The notes beneath the pieces are model-generated. The model saw nothing but the letters and a program-made list of their open reading frames with translations, searched no databases and was not told where the DNA came from. Below, one piece after another: positions 23,108 through 34,900 of a stretch of DNA of 64,000 bases. Source of the stretch: Caenorhabditis elegans (Eukaryota > Nematoda > Chromadorea > Rhabditida > Rhabditidae); the NCBI RefSeq assembly GCF_000002985.6, contig NC_003281.10, forward strand, positions 3,782,001 through 3,846,000. The letters run 5' to 3'. The number at the start of each line of letters is the position of its first letter. The stretch's first letter is position 1. A program made the position numbers and the translations under genes.

Positions 23108-26100
23108 TTAGGCTTGCCGGCGGAATCGGAGGGAGAATCGCGCGGTACGGCCATTTGGATGGTAGATCACAAAAATTTGATTGCTTTCCGAGACTGTGTC
23201 CTCTTTTGGACGGTAGCAACAACTGAAAGTTTTATAGTTGGCTCGTGAGTTTTGATGCACCATTGTTCAGGCCGTTGGGAGAAACACAGGCACTAAGATA
23301 GGCAGGCAGACAAAAAGCAATCTTACTTACCTTCTGAAACCAGTCAACCTTACATCAAGCTTGTGCTTGATTTCGACGTACGATTGACATCCGTAGGAGC
23401 ATGGGAATTCTCCATCTGACAAACGGAAACGAACTCGGGAGCCTTCGGGGACCTGGAATTAGAAATTTTGTTAATTTCAGGGATGGTGCAGAGCGCTTGA
23501 TGCATTAAATGGGTGAGCCGAACATCTAAAAATCCAATTCGATGCACCATGTTTCAAACAGGTCGGAGTGCTCCTGTCAGACTCATTCGCATAAATAAAT
23601 GCTACGTTGCCCTTTTGCGCTGTCTAAAAGTAAGCTGTAAAGCCTAATATGACCGCATTTTTGAATTTTTAAAAATAAAACTTACAGAAATCCTCCAATA
23701 ACAGTGAACATCACGTCCAGACGGACTGGAGAGTGTCTGCCATTGATCAGATGCATGAATTTCTCCACCACAAGCTACAAATATACATTTTTAAATCAAG
23801 AAACGCATCAAAAACTCACGTGATGGCTGAAGTCGACCACAGTCGGGTCCTCCAAGTCCTTCAGGACACCTACAAACGTTGCAGTTGTTTGGATCTGGAT
23901 AACCTCCAGCAAGACAGTTCAAATGATTTCTTCCTTGGCATGCGTCTGAAAATTTGTTTTGCTGTTCAGAAATTTTTCCAGTAAAACAGTAAACTTACAG
24001 CACCCTTACAGTATTCCTATAGTATCTTTACAGTATTCCTACAAAATTCCTACAGTATTTTTACATAATTTTTTCCGCACCACTACAGTAAACTTTCATA
24101 ACTCTTTTACATCCATAATAGTCTTCCCCTATAGTCTTACAGTACCCCTCCTTTCGTACTTTCGTTCAGTTCTAGAATGATTTCTAGAATCCTTCCTACA
24201 GTACCTTACAGTACTCTAACACTATTCCTACAGTACCCCCAGAAAATACTTACTTGGACAATAAATATCATTGATAACTTTTGCATCTAGGAATGCCATT
24301 TTCTCAGTTCCCATCGTTGTGACATACTTCAATTCCTTTGGTACAATCGTAAAATCCGACACCTTAACCGCATGAGCAACTGCATGATAATGCATCAGAC
24401 TACCGTAATCGTACGGTACCCTTCGTGGCGAGACCTGCCGAATACCGAATGCTTGAAGCATTGATCGGAACGGCATAAATGAAGCAGTGGCTTCCTCCAT
24501 CACGTTCTTCCAATTAATCGAGATATGCCGATCTCTATCGGGTCGCTGATGAGTGTGCCAGAAGCCGAGAGCATGCCCGGTCTCGTGAGCAACTACGTAT
24601 TCTTCTGCACACTCGGAGCCAATTATGATGTCTTGATGTCCTCCGTTTCGGCCAATGTATTCTGTGAAACAACTGTCTCCTTTTTCGAGAACATATCGGA
24701 TTGCGTCACGGCTCTGGAAAAACAGTTATGAAAATTTGGTTTTTCCGATTTTCTAGATTTTTTCTCGATTTTTCGATTTTGGAGAATTTTAGATGTTCTG
24801 AATTTTCGGGAATTATGTTATTCAGATTTTCTGTCTTTTCGATAATTATGTTTTCAATTTTCCAATTATTTTTTAGAATTTTTTTTCAATTTTTCAATCT
24901 TTTAATTTTTTTTTTGGTTTTCCGAGGTTTAATTGTTGAAATTTTTTCCCGATTTTCTGCCTTTTTCGAGCAATTTTTAAAAAATTTTTCTATGTTTCAA
25001 AGTTCTTCGTTTTTAATTATCCGAATTTCCGGAAAAAAAAATTAACTTTCCATTTTGTCAAGCTTTTTTTCAGTTTCTGATTTTTTTTTCAGATTTCCGA
25101 TTTTTTGAGATTTTTTTTGGCATTTTGTGTATAATGTTTCTTATGTTTGAGAGAATGCAATTTCCCGATCAATTTTTTTTGTTGAAAAATCGGGAAAATA
25201 ATGTTCAATATTTTTCGGAAAAAATTTCGATTTTGTGCGAAGTATTTTTACAAATCCATTTAATTTTAATTCTAAAATTCTTTAATTTTTTTTCAACTTC
25301 TCGTTCTCTCAACAAAAAACCTGACAAGTATTTCCTAATTTTTCTCCGAAATGTTTTCAGATTTATCCCACTTCGCCTAACCTGTTGATTTTCTTTAAAT
25401 CTCAGGCACGTCGAATCTTCCCACATACGAATTCCACGTCGGATCAAACTTTGGAAGTTATCTGAAAATAGTAGGGATTTGGTGTTTGATGGCAGTCTCG
25501 AGGTCAAATCGGCCGGAAAAACGCGATGCGGCGGTGAAAATTGCCCTCTGGTAAATTATGTGAAACGAAACGGCATGGAAGGACAAGTTTTGGGCAGAAG
25601 CCGCAGCGCCGAAGGTCGTAGCACATACTTGACTAACTTTCTGTTTCAGTCTTCTGGACTTTTCAGAAATCATTTCAGGCTTACTCAGTTGATTCTGATT
25701 CCAGAAAGGTAGAGAGGAAGAGGGGTACTTTCTCATAACACTTTTTTCAAACACGCGTGATGGTCGTCACTTCTGCGTCTCGGCGCGTTCATGCCCTCTA
25801 CAGTCGGGCACTTTCACTTCATCTGCCAAACTCTCCCCCGATGATGCTGCGCAAAAATCACATAATCGGTGTGGTGATGTTATGTGCGCGCGCCGCCTAA
25901 GCTTCTTACTGTACTGCCAACAAATTGCATAAGAATTGGAGGAAAAAAAAGGAAGGAAGACACTTACAATCGCCACCCCATATTTGAAATGGAATTTCGT
26001 ACGAGTTCCAGTCGTAGATTTGCCCGGCAATGACCTCGCGTCGGTGGCGATGAACCTGAAACAAGAATCTGAGCTTTATGGTGCAAAGGAGCATGTCGGC

Positions 26101-27014
26101 TGAAACACATGGTGCATCAGATGCAGTGAAAATTTACGCGATTTTTTAAATAAAATTTCAGAAAAATGGGATGGTGCATCGAAGTTGTTTTTTTCAGATT
26201 GATAAGTGCACTAATTTCGTGCAAAAAACATGGTGCATCAAGTCTTCATGTTCGGAGTTTTTTTTTCAAAAAGTATTCTATGGCGCATTGCAGTTATGAA
26301 TGTTCCAGTCAACATTTTTGGCTGGAAACATATATGCTCTATGTTTTGAGCCAAAACATGTTCTCTGGAACATTCAAATTGCGATGCACCATAAAAGACT
26401 TTTTGAATTTCACAAATCTTGCGCGGAAAATAAAATGCATCACGGTTATGTATGCAGGCCAGGTAACTAACTCGATGCACCATGTTTTTGCACAAAAGTA
26501 GTGTACTATTTAATATTTTTTACGCGCAATTTTCACGAAATTTCCAGAACTTAGAACTGATGCATCACATGTCTATTTGTTAACAAATAAGTAAGTAAAG
26601 TGACTAGAAACGTATTAAACGTAAAAATATACGCTGAACTTTTGCGTACAAGATGGTGCATAGAATCGCAGTGAACAGAGGGGGTGCAAGATTAATAGGA
26701 AAATACGGTAGGTGATTGTGTGCTTAAAGTGATAAGGAAATCACTTTCTTTAGACCGGCTACAGGTGTGATAATAGTGATATCAGTGATTACATAAGAAA
26801 ACACATGACCTCTCTTTCTCTCTCAAAAAATCGAATAAAACATTCCCACCTTGGTTCTGCTGACTGTCTCAATTGTAGTGAAATGTGGATATTTATCAGA
26901 AGCCATCACTTCTAGACCCGGAATTTCAAAGATCTTCGAGCTATTGCCGAATGCGGCTTCTCCGATGGCAACCAGTGCCAACGGAGCAAGAATTAGCACC
27001 AATGAGGATGTCAT
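23108..27014 (-). CDS. toh-1: Secreted astacin-family zinc metalloprotease with EGF and CUB domains
   Basis: A tolloid-like extracellular protease. Eight exons: 27014-26850, 26055-25968, 25461-25382, 24713-24254, 23945-23820, 23774-23686, 23452-23331 and 23222-23108; they sum to 414 aa. The signal peptide is [21 protein letters not shown] short prodomain ends in the furin-like RHRR before [10 protein letters not shown], the likely mature N-terminus. The catalytic motif [19 protein letters not shown] keeps all three zinc-binding histidines and the catalytic Glu, and the Met-turn is SLMHY. An EGF-like module ([10 protein letters not shown]...[12 protein letters not shown]) and a CUB domain follow (CGGEIHAS to [10 protein letters not shown]). 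The start at 27014 is chosen because a TTTCAG acceptor lies just upstream (27031) and the signal peptide follows at once. Thr replaces the Glu that usually follows the third zinc His. The identity as toh-1 (T24A11.3) rests on domain layout, exact length and neighbours. Confidence 0.85.
23990..24240. repeat. Degenerate CAGTATTCCTA tandem repeat in toh-1 intron
   Basis: TACAGTA followed by TTCCTA, TCTTTA, CCCC or similar recurs about a dozen times with spacing of roughly 10-25 bases. It fills most of the intron between the catalytic and EGF exons. Confidence 0.6.
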
Positions 27015-27865
27015 TGGTGCTTGAGGTAGCCTGAAATTAGATTTAAAGTAATTGAAGACAAACAAGGAAAAGTAAAAAAAAGGAAGTAGGAAGAAGAATG
27101 GCAAATCAAAAAATTGATGGACCGAGACACGAGGAGACGCAGAGAGACAGAGAGAAGGCGGGCTACTGTGGAATGACCCTGTCTCGAGAATCTGACAACA
27201 AAAAAAAACAAAAAAAGAGAGATAAAGAGAAAAAGAGAAAATAATAATGATTGGGCGGAGCGAACGGACAACGGAGTTCTCCATATTCAATTCGGCAAGA
27301 TGGTGGGAGTAAAGTGAAAAAGAAAAAGGACGATGTGTCTGGTACTAGAGAAGTAGTAGAAGCGATCACACAGGGGACACACTGACACACCGGTTTGTTG
27401 CAGCAAAAGCAGATGAAGCAGTGAAGAAGAAGGAGGCAGAAACATAAGGTCTGCCTAAAGTATATTGAGGAAGAAATAGAGAAGAAAAGAAGTCCCCCCG
27501 AGGGAACAATCTATATCGGGGGGCGGTTACTGCTGCTGGAATGAACGGATAAATTGGCTTTTCAGATGTTCTGATCAGCTGTTCGGAAAAGCTGGAAGAG
27601 GTGGCCGAGAAAAGGGACAGACAGGCACGCTGTCGGCATGTTGTCCTGAAGGTTTGCCTTATAAGGATTATGAACAAAGATCGTACAAGTACGAATTTGA
27701 AACAAAATTTAGCTTAAAATGTGTCGCATTTTTGCTTCAAAAAACAAATAGAATAGTGATGCCACTTTAAACAGATCTGGCGACCAGTGAGCGATAAAGA
27801 ATTACAAGCCAAAGATTAGAGAGATCATAATTTTTGTAATCTAGAATGCAAGCTGTCCAAGCTTA

Positions 27866-27942
27866 AGCATATACATAGGTTCAGGTTTAGGCTTAGGCTT
27901 AGGTTTAGGCTTTTGGGCTTAGGCTCGGGATTATGCTTATGA
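27866..27942. repeat. Telomere-like repeat (TTAGGC units on +)
   Basis: Degenerate TTAGGC/TTAGGT units, read directly. Confidence 0.8.
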
Positions 27943-28542
27943 CCCAAATTTGACGCGCAATCCACTGTAAAAAACACTTTTAAGGCCTACGCTCCTGCCT
28001 TATTTTTGTTACCTGTTTATAGACACATATCCGGGTTTTAGAACATGTAGGCATTTTTGTGCCTACATGTTTCTAAAAAATTCCTAATTTCTAAAACAAA
28101 TTTTAAGAAGGGAGTGATCATATATCTTAAAATTAGACACGTATTTCGGGCCTAGAGATAGGCATGGGACAGGCACGTCAGGCACGTTTCTTGTACCTAT
28201 TTTGAAACCCTACACAAAGAAAAAAACGTGTCTGCTGAAAAGTTTTGATTGAAATTTTTTCCAATTTATCGATAACAAAAAAGAAGAGTCAGCCAAAATT
28301 ATGATGACTCAACAAACATTCTTTCAGTTTTTCCATACAAAAATGCACGTTTATTTTTCAAAGAAAGGTCAGAAATTTAGAATTCTAAAAATTCCAGCAA
28401 CAAAAACCCCAGTAACAAAAAGAAACAAGCAATTACAGGTTTAAAAAGTCGCAAAATTTCATGGTCTCTCGAGAATTTTCTTGTCTCGAATTTGCAAATA
28501 GTATGCCAATTGACAAAAGGAAGTAGTATAAACGAAAAAGTG

Positions 28543-28560
28543 GTGGGGGGGGGGGGAGGG
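28543..28560 (+). repeat. Poly-G tract
   Basis: A run of about a dozen consecutive G, then AGGG. Long G tracts can form quadruplexes and are deletion-prone in C. elegans lacking the DOG-1 helicase (established for the species, not tested here). Confidence 0.9.
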
Positions 28561-29859
28561 ATTTGAAAAGCTTACCGTCCTCTCCGCCTCTTTTCACTTT
28601 TTGTCCTCCACACAACCGATGACTGACTGGCAGTAATAATAATAATAATATTAGTTTTATATTATTATTATGAGGAAAAGGGAAGAGATTATCCCCCACT
28701 TTTCTTTTGTATCTCTTTCCGATTTTTGATTTTTAGGGTAGGCTTTCAAATGTTTAAAGTTTTGAAAAGTAAAGTGGCTAGCAGTTAAGTTTTAAAAAAT
28801 CCAACTTCAATGAAAACATGGTGCATGGAAAATTTTTCGATGTCTCTCACAGCATTGACATTGTAGCTATGAGTCTATGAGCAATATAAGCACATTTCAA
28901 ATTACCTGTGTCGATGCACCATGTTTTCTGCACGAAAAGTGTGCATATTTTTCCATGTGAAAAGCAAAAAGGTTGCCATGCACTATATGAATTTTGAGCT
29001 GGTTTAAATTCGTGAAATTTTCAAAAAAAACCAGATTCAACTATAATTTTCATATCGGAGCAAAAGGATGCCTTCATCCTGCAAAACTTGAAAATTTCCT
29101 AAACTCACTAGATTCTGTACCTAATGCATAAAATTTTACGAGAAAGTTCATAATAGTAAAATTTAAAGAAAAGTTGTTTTATTGGTAAAATATTTGATAA
29201 AAGAAATTTCCAGACAAAAAAACATCTGAAAGCACATTTACGCGTAAAATGTAATATGATGAGTTGGTGGATCACACTAACTATTTTACGGTCTTAGAAC
29301 ATCAGGGCCTGCCTGAAACCTGCGTTAATTTTGAAAATTAATTTTAAAAAACGAAATTAAATAAATATTAAAAAAAAAACACCATTTGATTTTCGGAATC
29401 TACATATCAAGGCCATGAAGTATTTAGTTGTCTCGTAAGTCTCGAGGTGTTGTAATACAACTTCAATGGATTCATCTCTATTACACACAAATTCGTCTTC
29501 TTCATTGTCAAAAAAAAACGACAATCTCGGCCTTCGATATCTAAGGGCAGCACCTCTGTGTGTTCAGTTTTGTAACTGGTTTCTTGAAACACTTGTCTCT
29601 TCTCTTTTTCATCTCAATGAGAGAGATGTTTGCACATTCAACTGAAGAAGACGATCAAAGTAGTTGATGCCATAATACACTACTGACTGTTTTTCAATTG
29701 GTATCGAACAAGATGGATGTGAAATAAAAAAGTGACGGGGAAGTGGAGAGATACAGGTGGCTTTTTTGTTTGGTGAATCATGATACTAAAATTTGACATT
29801 TTCAGTTAGCTGATAATAAAAAGAAGGTGATTCACACTTACTTCAGAGAGAATGTTACA

Positions 29860-29957
29860 CTTAGGCTTAGGCTTAGGATTAGGCTTAGTCTTGGGCTTAG
29901 GCTCAGGCTTAGGTCTATTCTTAGGCCTGGGGCTTAGGCTTAGGGTGAGACCTAGGT
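29860..29957. repeat. Telomere-like repeat (TTAGGC units on +)
   Basis: The array starts with several near-perfect TTAGGC units and decays rightward. Confidence 0.85.
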
Positions 29958-30656
29958 TTTTAAGCTTTTCTCTTCAGGTTTTGGTGCACTTTCTGTAAAT
30001 TTAACAAACTTTTAGAATTTTAAAGAATGTAAATGAAATTTTTTAAGGAATAAAAAAACTTGTTGTCAAAATATGAAGGCGATTAAATGCCAAAAAATGT
30101 AAACATTAGGCTTTCTCCTAATTTTTTAACCATCATTTCAGAAGTTTAATTTTTTTCGAGCCATATTGTTATGAAAATTGATTTTAGGGTCATATTAAGT
30201 TTATCGAAGCCAGTTTTATTTGTTCTTCTAATTTTTAAGCCCACATAATTTTAGAAAAATGTTGTTCTTAAACAATTTTTTGAAATGTATCAAGTAAGTT
30301 CAGTTTCATAATTGCGCTTTAATCCTATTGGACCAAACTTGTTCGAAATGCAGTTAAAAACTCTATTTTGTTTTTTGATCTACATCTTGTTGACAAAAAA
30401 GTCAATCTTCATCAACTTATCAATCTCTCTGTATGTATTTTTTGAAAATCAGTGATTCAAGACGACCTTCATCTCTCCTCCGATCCCGACCACCATTCGT
30501 CCTTGCCATCGAAATCTGAACGTTTTCAATATTTGTGAATGCCCATTGCAGATTTGATGATGTGCGTGTGTGTGTCCTTCAAAAACCCTTTTCTCGAAAA
30601 AAAAATATTCGACCTCGGAAAGGTCACATGTATAATCATCATCATCTTGTGAAAAC

Positions 30657-30670
30657 GGGGGGGGGGGGGG
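30657..30670 (+). repeat. Poly-G tract
   Basis: 14 consecutive G on the plus strand, read directly. Same class as the tract at 28.54 kb. Confidence 0.9.
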
Positions 30671-31908
30671 TAGCTTCTTCCTTCTTGAAATGAAACCCTC
30701 TATGTACATCCGGTTTTGGATTGAAGGGACATGAATTGCAGTAGAGAAGAGGAATCATGTTAGTTTCGAGGTAGTTACAATACGAGAGCTAGTACGGTAC
30801 AAGGTGAAGAAGAGGGCAGAAGCTGATTGGAAGAGACATTGGAGAGAGAGGGTATATATATGTGTAACATTGAAAGTATCACACTGGTTTTATGATGGAT
30901 GTTTGGTTTGGTTTGGGAATGAAATTGTTCTGTTTTCGATTTCGTTTTTTTTGGGACGAACACAAGACAAGACTATAGATATATCCGAATGTGCATAAGG
31001 GAGATTAGGTAAAGTTTTTTTTCTAATTTTATTACAATCCTGTGTCAAATTTTCAAGCAACAGCAACCCAATATCTACAAAAACACTCTTTCTGTAAAAG
31101 TTGGAAAGTATCAAAGCGCAGATCAGGATTTTGTCAAAAAAAAACTTAAATAGGGAAAGTATCTAAAAAACGACTCCAAAAGTTTTTAGATTATCTCAAA
31201 ACTTTTAGTCAAAGTTTTGGTAAATTGCAAAATTTTCCGAACTTTTGGATTTTTTTACAAAATTTCGAGCATTTTTGAAACCGCATATTCACATTGCATA
31301 TAAAAATTTTCAAAATTTTTTTTGTAAAAATATATAAGTTGCAATATTATACATGGTTTTTTTAACAAACATTTGAGTGGTTTTAACAAATTTCCCAACT
31401 AACAATATTTTCAAAAAATTTGTTAAGGTCTACCAAAAAGGATTAAAATAACTATGTATATATCAAAATAAAAGATCCTGTTTTTTAACAGATTGTCCAA
31501 AATTTTTAGTCAAATTTTTAGCAGCTTTCGAAATTTTAGGAAATTTTCTTTGTTAGGAAATTATTTTTTGATGGCATTATTTTTTTTAGGAAAAACTTTG
31601 CAATGTAGTTCTAAAATAAAAATGAAATAATTATTTTTGTGAATCGTGAATCGAAAATTTACCTTGTCAGCGAATTAAGAAAATGAGATAGATTGGACAG
31701 TACGTGATGCAAAGATATAGGGGTTTCACAAAATATACAACAAAATGGAAATATATTAAAAAGGGAAATAATTAAAATCACAAGGAAAAATTAAGCTAGA
31801 CGAATATTAAAAAATACAAGCTTGAAAGAAAGTTGGTCTCATTTTTTGGATTTTTCACAAAGTTTTCTTTTTTTTTTCAAAATTTAGTTTAAAATATATT
31901 ACTTCAAT

Positions 31909-34900
31909 TTAATGTCTGCTTCTTCGCACACGGCGTTGAACGACAATTGGTGGTGGAGATGGAGTTGCTTCTTCGATCAATTCATCCTCTTCATCTTCCT
32001 CTTCAACTTGACGACGCGGACGTCTTCTTACTGGCTCATCGTCTTCATCTGAATCCTCAACACTTAATTCACGACGAGTTGCGGGTGGGAATCTATTAAA
32101 TTCAGGAAGATCACTGTCATCATCGAGACCAAAGTCCGAGAGTTTCAGCATTTCCAGCCGGCGTTGTTTACCTGAAAATTGGTATTTGTTGAGATGGGTT
32201 TAAGTTGGACTGGTTGCTACTTTGATTTGGTATTTTACAATTAAAGTGCAGTTGATATGTCACTAATTATTACTTACGTTTTGGTGCAATAACGACATTG
32301 CTGAGCCCATTACTCAAATCAATTTCCGGTTCAATCTCGGCACGTCGTAGCTTCTCGCGCCGTTTGATCTCCTCCTCGAAAATCTTCAAAATCGGACGAT
32401 TCTTGATCTCCACCGCGATCGGATCCACCATAATGTTATAAGTTTTTCCATCGATTTTATAGATACCAAGCAAGCGATTTCCGACCTCGAACATTTGATT
32501 TCGAAGCGAAATTATGATAAATTGAGCGTTCCGTGTTCGCTCGGAATGCTTGATATAGTTTGCAATCAGGCTGACATTGTTCAAGTCCAGTGCCGCATCG
32601 ATTTCATCCATCACGTAGAGGGGTGTTGGACGGTAGTGGTGCATTGCAAAGACAAAGCATAAAGAGGCCAGAGTCTTCTCTCCGCCAGATAGATTCTCGA
32701 TGAGCTTCCAGGATTTCTTGGCGGGACGTACACTGAACTTTATTCCACCATCGAAGGGATCGGTAGATTTTCCTTCTTCCACAAACTTCAAACTAGCATC
32801 TCCGCCATTGGTGATAAGCTGTAAGCAAATAACTTGTTTCTTTTAATCTCATTTAAAGCAATGGGTCTGACAGAAAAAATGCTTCCTGTCAGCCTGGTAG
32901 CAGGCAAGTACCCCTTACTCACCTGGTAAAGCATTTGGGTAGTAGTACCCAAGAATGCGAGCGCCTCGCTGAACTCGTTGAATCTCGCCATTCTCAACTC
33001 GTTGAGCTTCTCACGATGAGCCTTCAGCTTATCGCTAAACTTCTTCGCTGACGTCACCTCGTTCATGAGAAGCGACACAATCATCGCATAATCCCGAACA
33101 CCTTTATTATCAAATTCCCGCCGGAACTTGTCAACATCTTTTTCCAGCTTGCAAATCTTGTTAGCAGTGTCCTCGAAAACATCGTCCTCAAGCATTCTCG
33201 CTTCGTGCTCTTCGTAAGCTTCACGGTGAGGTTCGATCATACTGATGCATTCATATGGGAGTACAACGTGCCTAAAAACTCAGTGATTATAAATTTGAAT
33301 TTGCACATGGAAAATCTCCCAAAGCTTCTGAAACGTACCCATCAGTCATTTTGGCCGCAATATCTGGATCATTATATCTGACAAATTTGCCAGGTGGATA
33401 GAGCTTTTCCGGTTGCATCCATGCAGATTCAATAATATCAAGTTCTGCATTATCCGCCATTGTCTTGTTTTCCAAGTCATCAATGATTCTCATCAGTTCA
33501 TCATAAGTCTGTTTGACCATGTTGTAGTTGTCAACTGTGGTTTGATAGGCTGCATCTGCTTCTCGGCGTGCCGCAACCGCTTCAGTGTACCTGGCTCTTT
33601 GTGCATCAATGCTGGCCTGGAAGATTAAAAATTAGAAAATAGTAAAGCTTGAATTGGTAAATTCTGAATAGCTCGAAAATGGCGAACTTCATAAGGAGAC
33701 TGCTTAAAAAAGCGCAAAAATTGTTTGAATAGTGGTTTAAAATTTTGAAAAAAAATCGAAAATGTTTACTAGAACTAAGGGAGCAAGGTTGGAAACACCA
33801 AGCTAAAGCCTAAGCCTAAAAAAAGCCTAAGTTGGAGCTCAAGCCAGAACCTAAGCCTGGACCTAAGCTTGAACTGAAGTCGAAGCCTAAACATAAGCCT
33901 AACCAGAATCCTAGTCCTATAGAAATTAAACATACCGTTGAAGTTTGCAATTGCGCATTGATAATATCAATTCCCTTTACATCCTCTCCAACTTCCAATT
34001 GAGCCAATGCATCTGCCTCGCTACGTTTCTCCAGACACATATGCTCCAGCTCACTAAGCTTCTTCTCGGCCTGCTCCAAATGTGATGGATTGTTCTCAAT
34101 AATTGCAGTTTGTCGTGCAATGTCCTGCTCCAGCTGTCCCATTCGATCCTTCGCCTGCTCAATTGAGTCCTTATTTTTTTGGACCAACTCCATAAACATT
34201 CGGTCCATTTTCCGTTTGTATTGCTCAATTTGCTGCTTGATTTTTGCTGAAGACTTTTGGCTCTCCTCCACTTGACGTTTCAGATCTGCAATTTGAGCTC
34301 TCTTCTCGTCCAAATCCTCAACGGTCACTTCTCTATAGTTAACCATACGGCGCTCATGTGCTGCGATTGAGCTCTGGAAATAATTAAAAAATTAGAATGG
34401 AAATTTTGAATAAAATCTAGTTTTTTTTTCGATATATCCATTTTCAAGAAAATCGGAACAGCGAAAATTTCTGTGTTTCAGTAAGAGACGCAAAAATAAA
34501 TCACCTTTAACTCGGCAATCCGTGTTTTCTGCTCCTTGGTGGACATAATCAATTCACGCTTACGAATCTCGAGCTGTTTGATAATCGGACCATTGTCGGC
34601 TCGGATCTCTTCTTGCTTTAACTGCAACTTCAAATGAGCTTCCAGTGCGTGATTGTGCTTCTCCTGTGCGGCTCTTAGCTTGCTCAAATCAACTTTTTTG
34701 ACTCCACTCATGTTTGGATTATTATCATTTCGAATACGACCAGTCGTCGGTTTTCCACCACCAGTCAATGCTCCACTTCGGTTCAAAATTGAGCCATTCA
34801 GTGTGCAATAACGATGCCTTCCAGGATACTTCTTATCAATTCGAGTTGCTTCTTCAAGACTGTCAACAACCAGAATGTCATGGATCAAGAAATAGAATTC

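Larger units (their letters stand above)
22730..28930. repeat. Dispersed GATGCACCATG / CATGGTGCATC motif cluster
   Basis: The 11-base core and close variants occur on both strands at about 22735, 23256, 23541, 26108, 26170, 26230, 26385, 26472, 26652, 28816 and 28912, mostly in toh-1 introns and flanks. The densest group is 26.1-26.7 kb, in the first toh-1 intron. No clear unit length or terminal repeats were found. Confidence 0.6.
27015..31908. other. Gene-poor interval between toh-1 and dpy-27
   Basis: No exon could be supported on either strand. An SL-type acceptor (TTTCAG) lies about 15 bases upstream of the toh-1 start. The rest contains two telomere-like blocks, G-runs at about 28543-28557 and 30657-30670, an ATA/ATT microsatellite near 28638-28672 and AT-rich DNA. 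It should include the toh-1 promoter and the dpy-27 3' UTR. Confidence 0.6.

Noticed and set aside
26823..27290. Long N-terminal extension of toh-1 from an upstream Met
   Set aside because: The extension is translated pyrimidine-rich 5' DNA; a TTTCAG acceptor at 27031 and a perfect signal peptide from 27014 define the real start.
30804..30998. Plus-strand 64-aa ORF in the toh-1/dpy-27 spacer
   Set aside because: Short, with no splice partners, and overlapped by equally long ORFs on the other strand.
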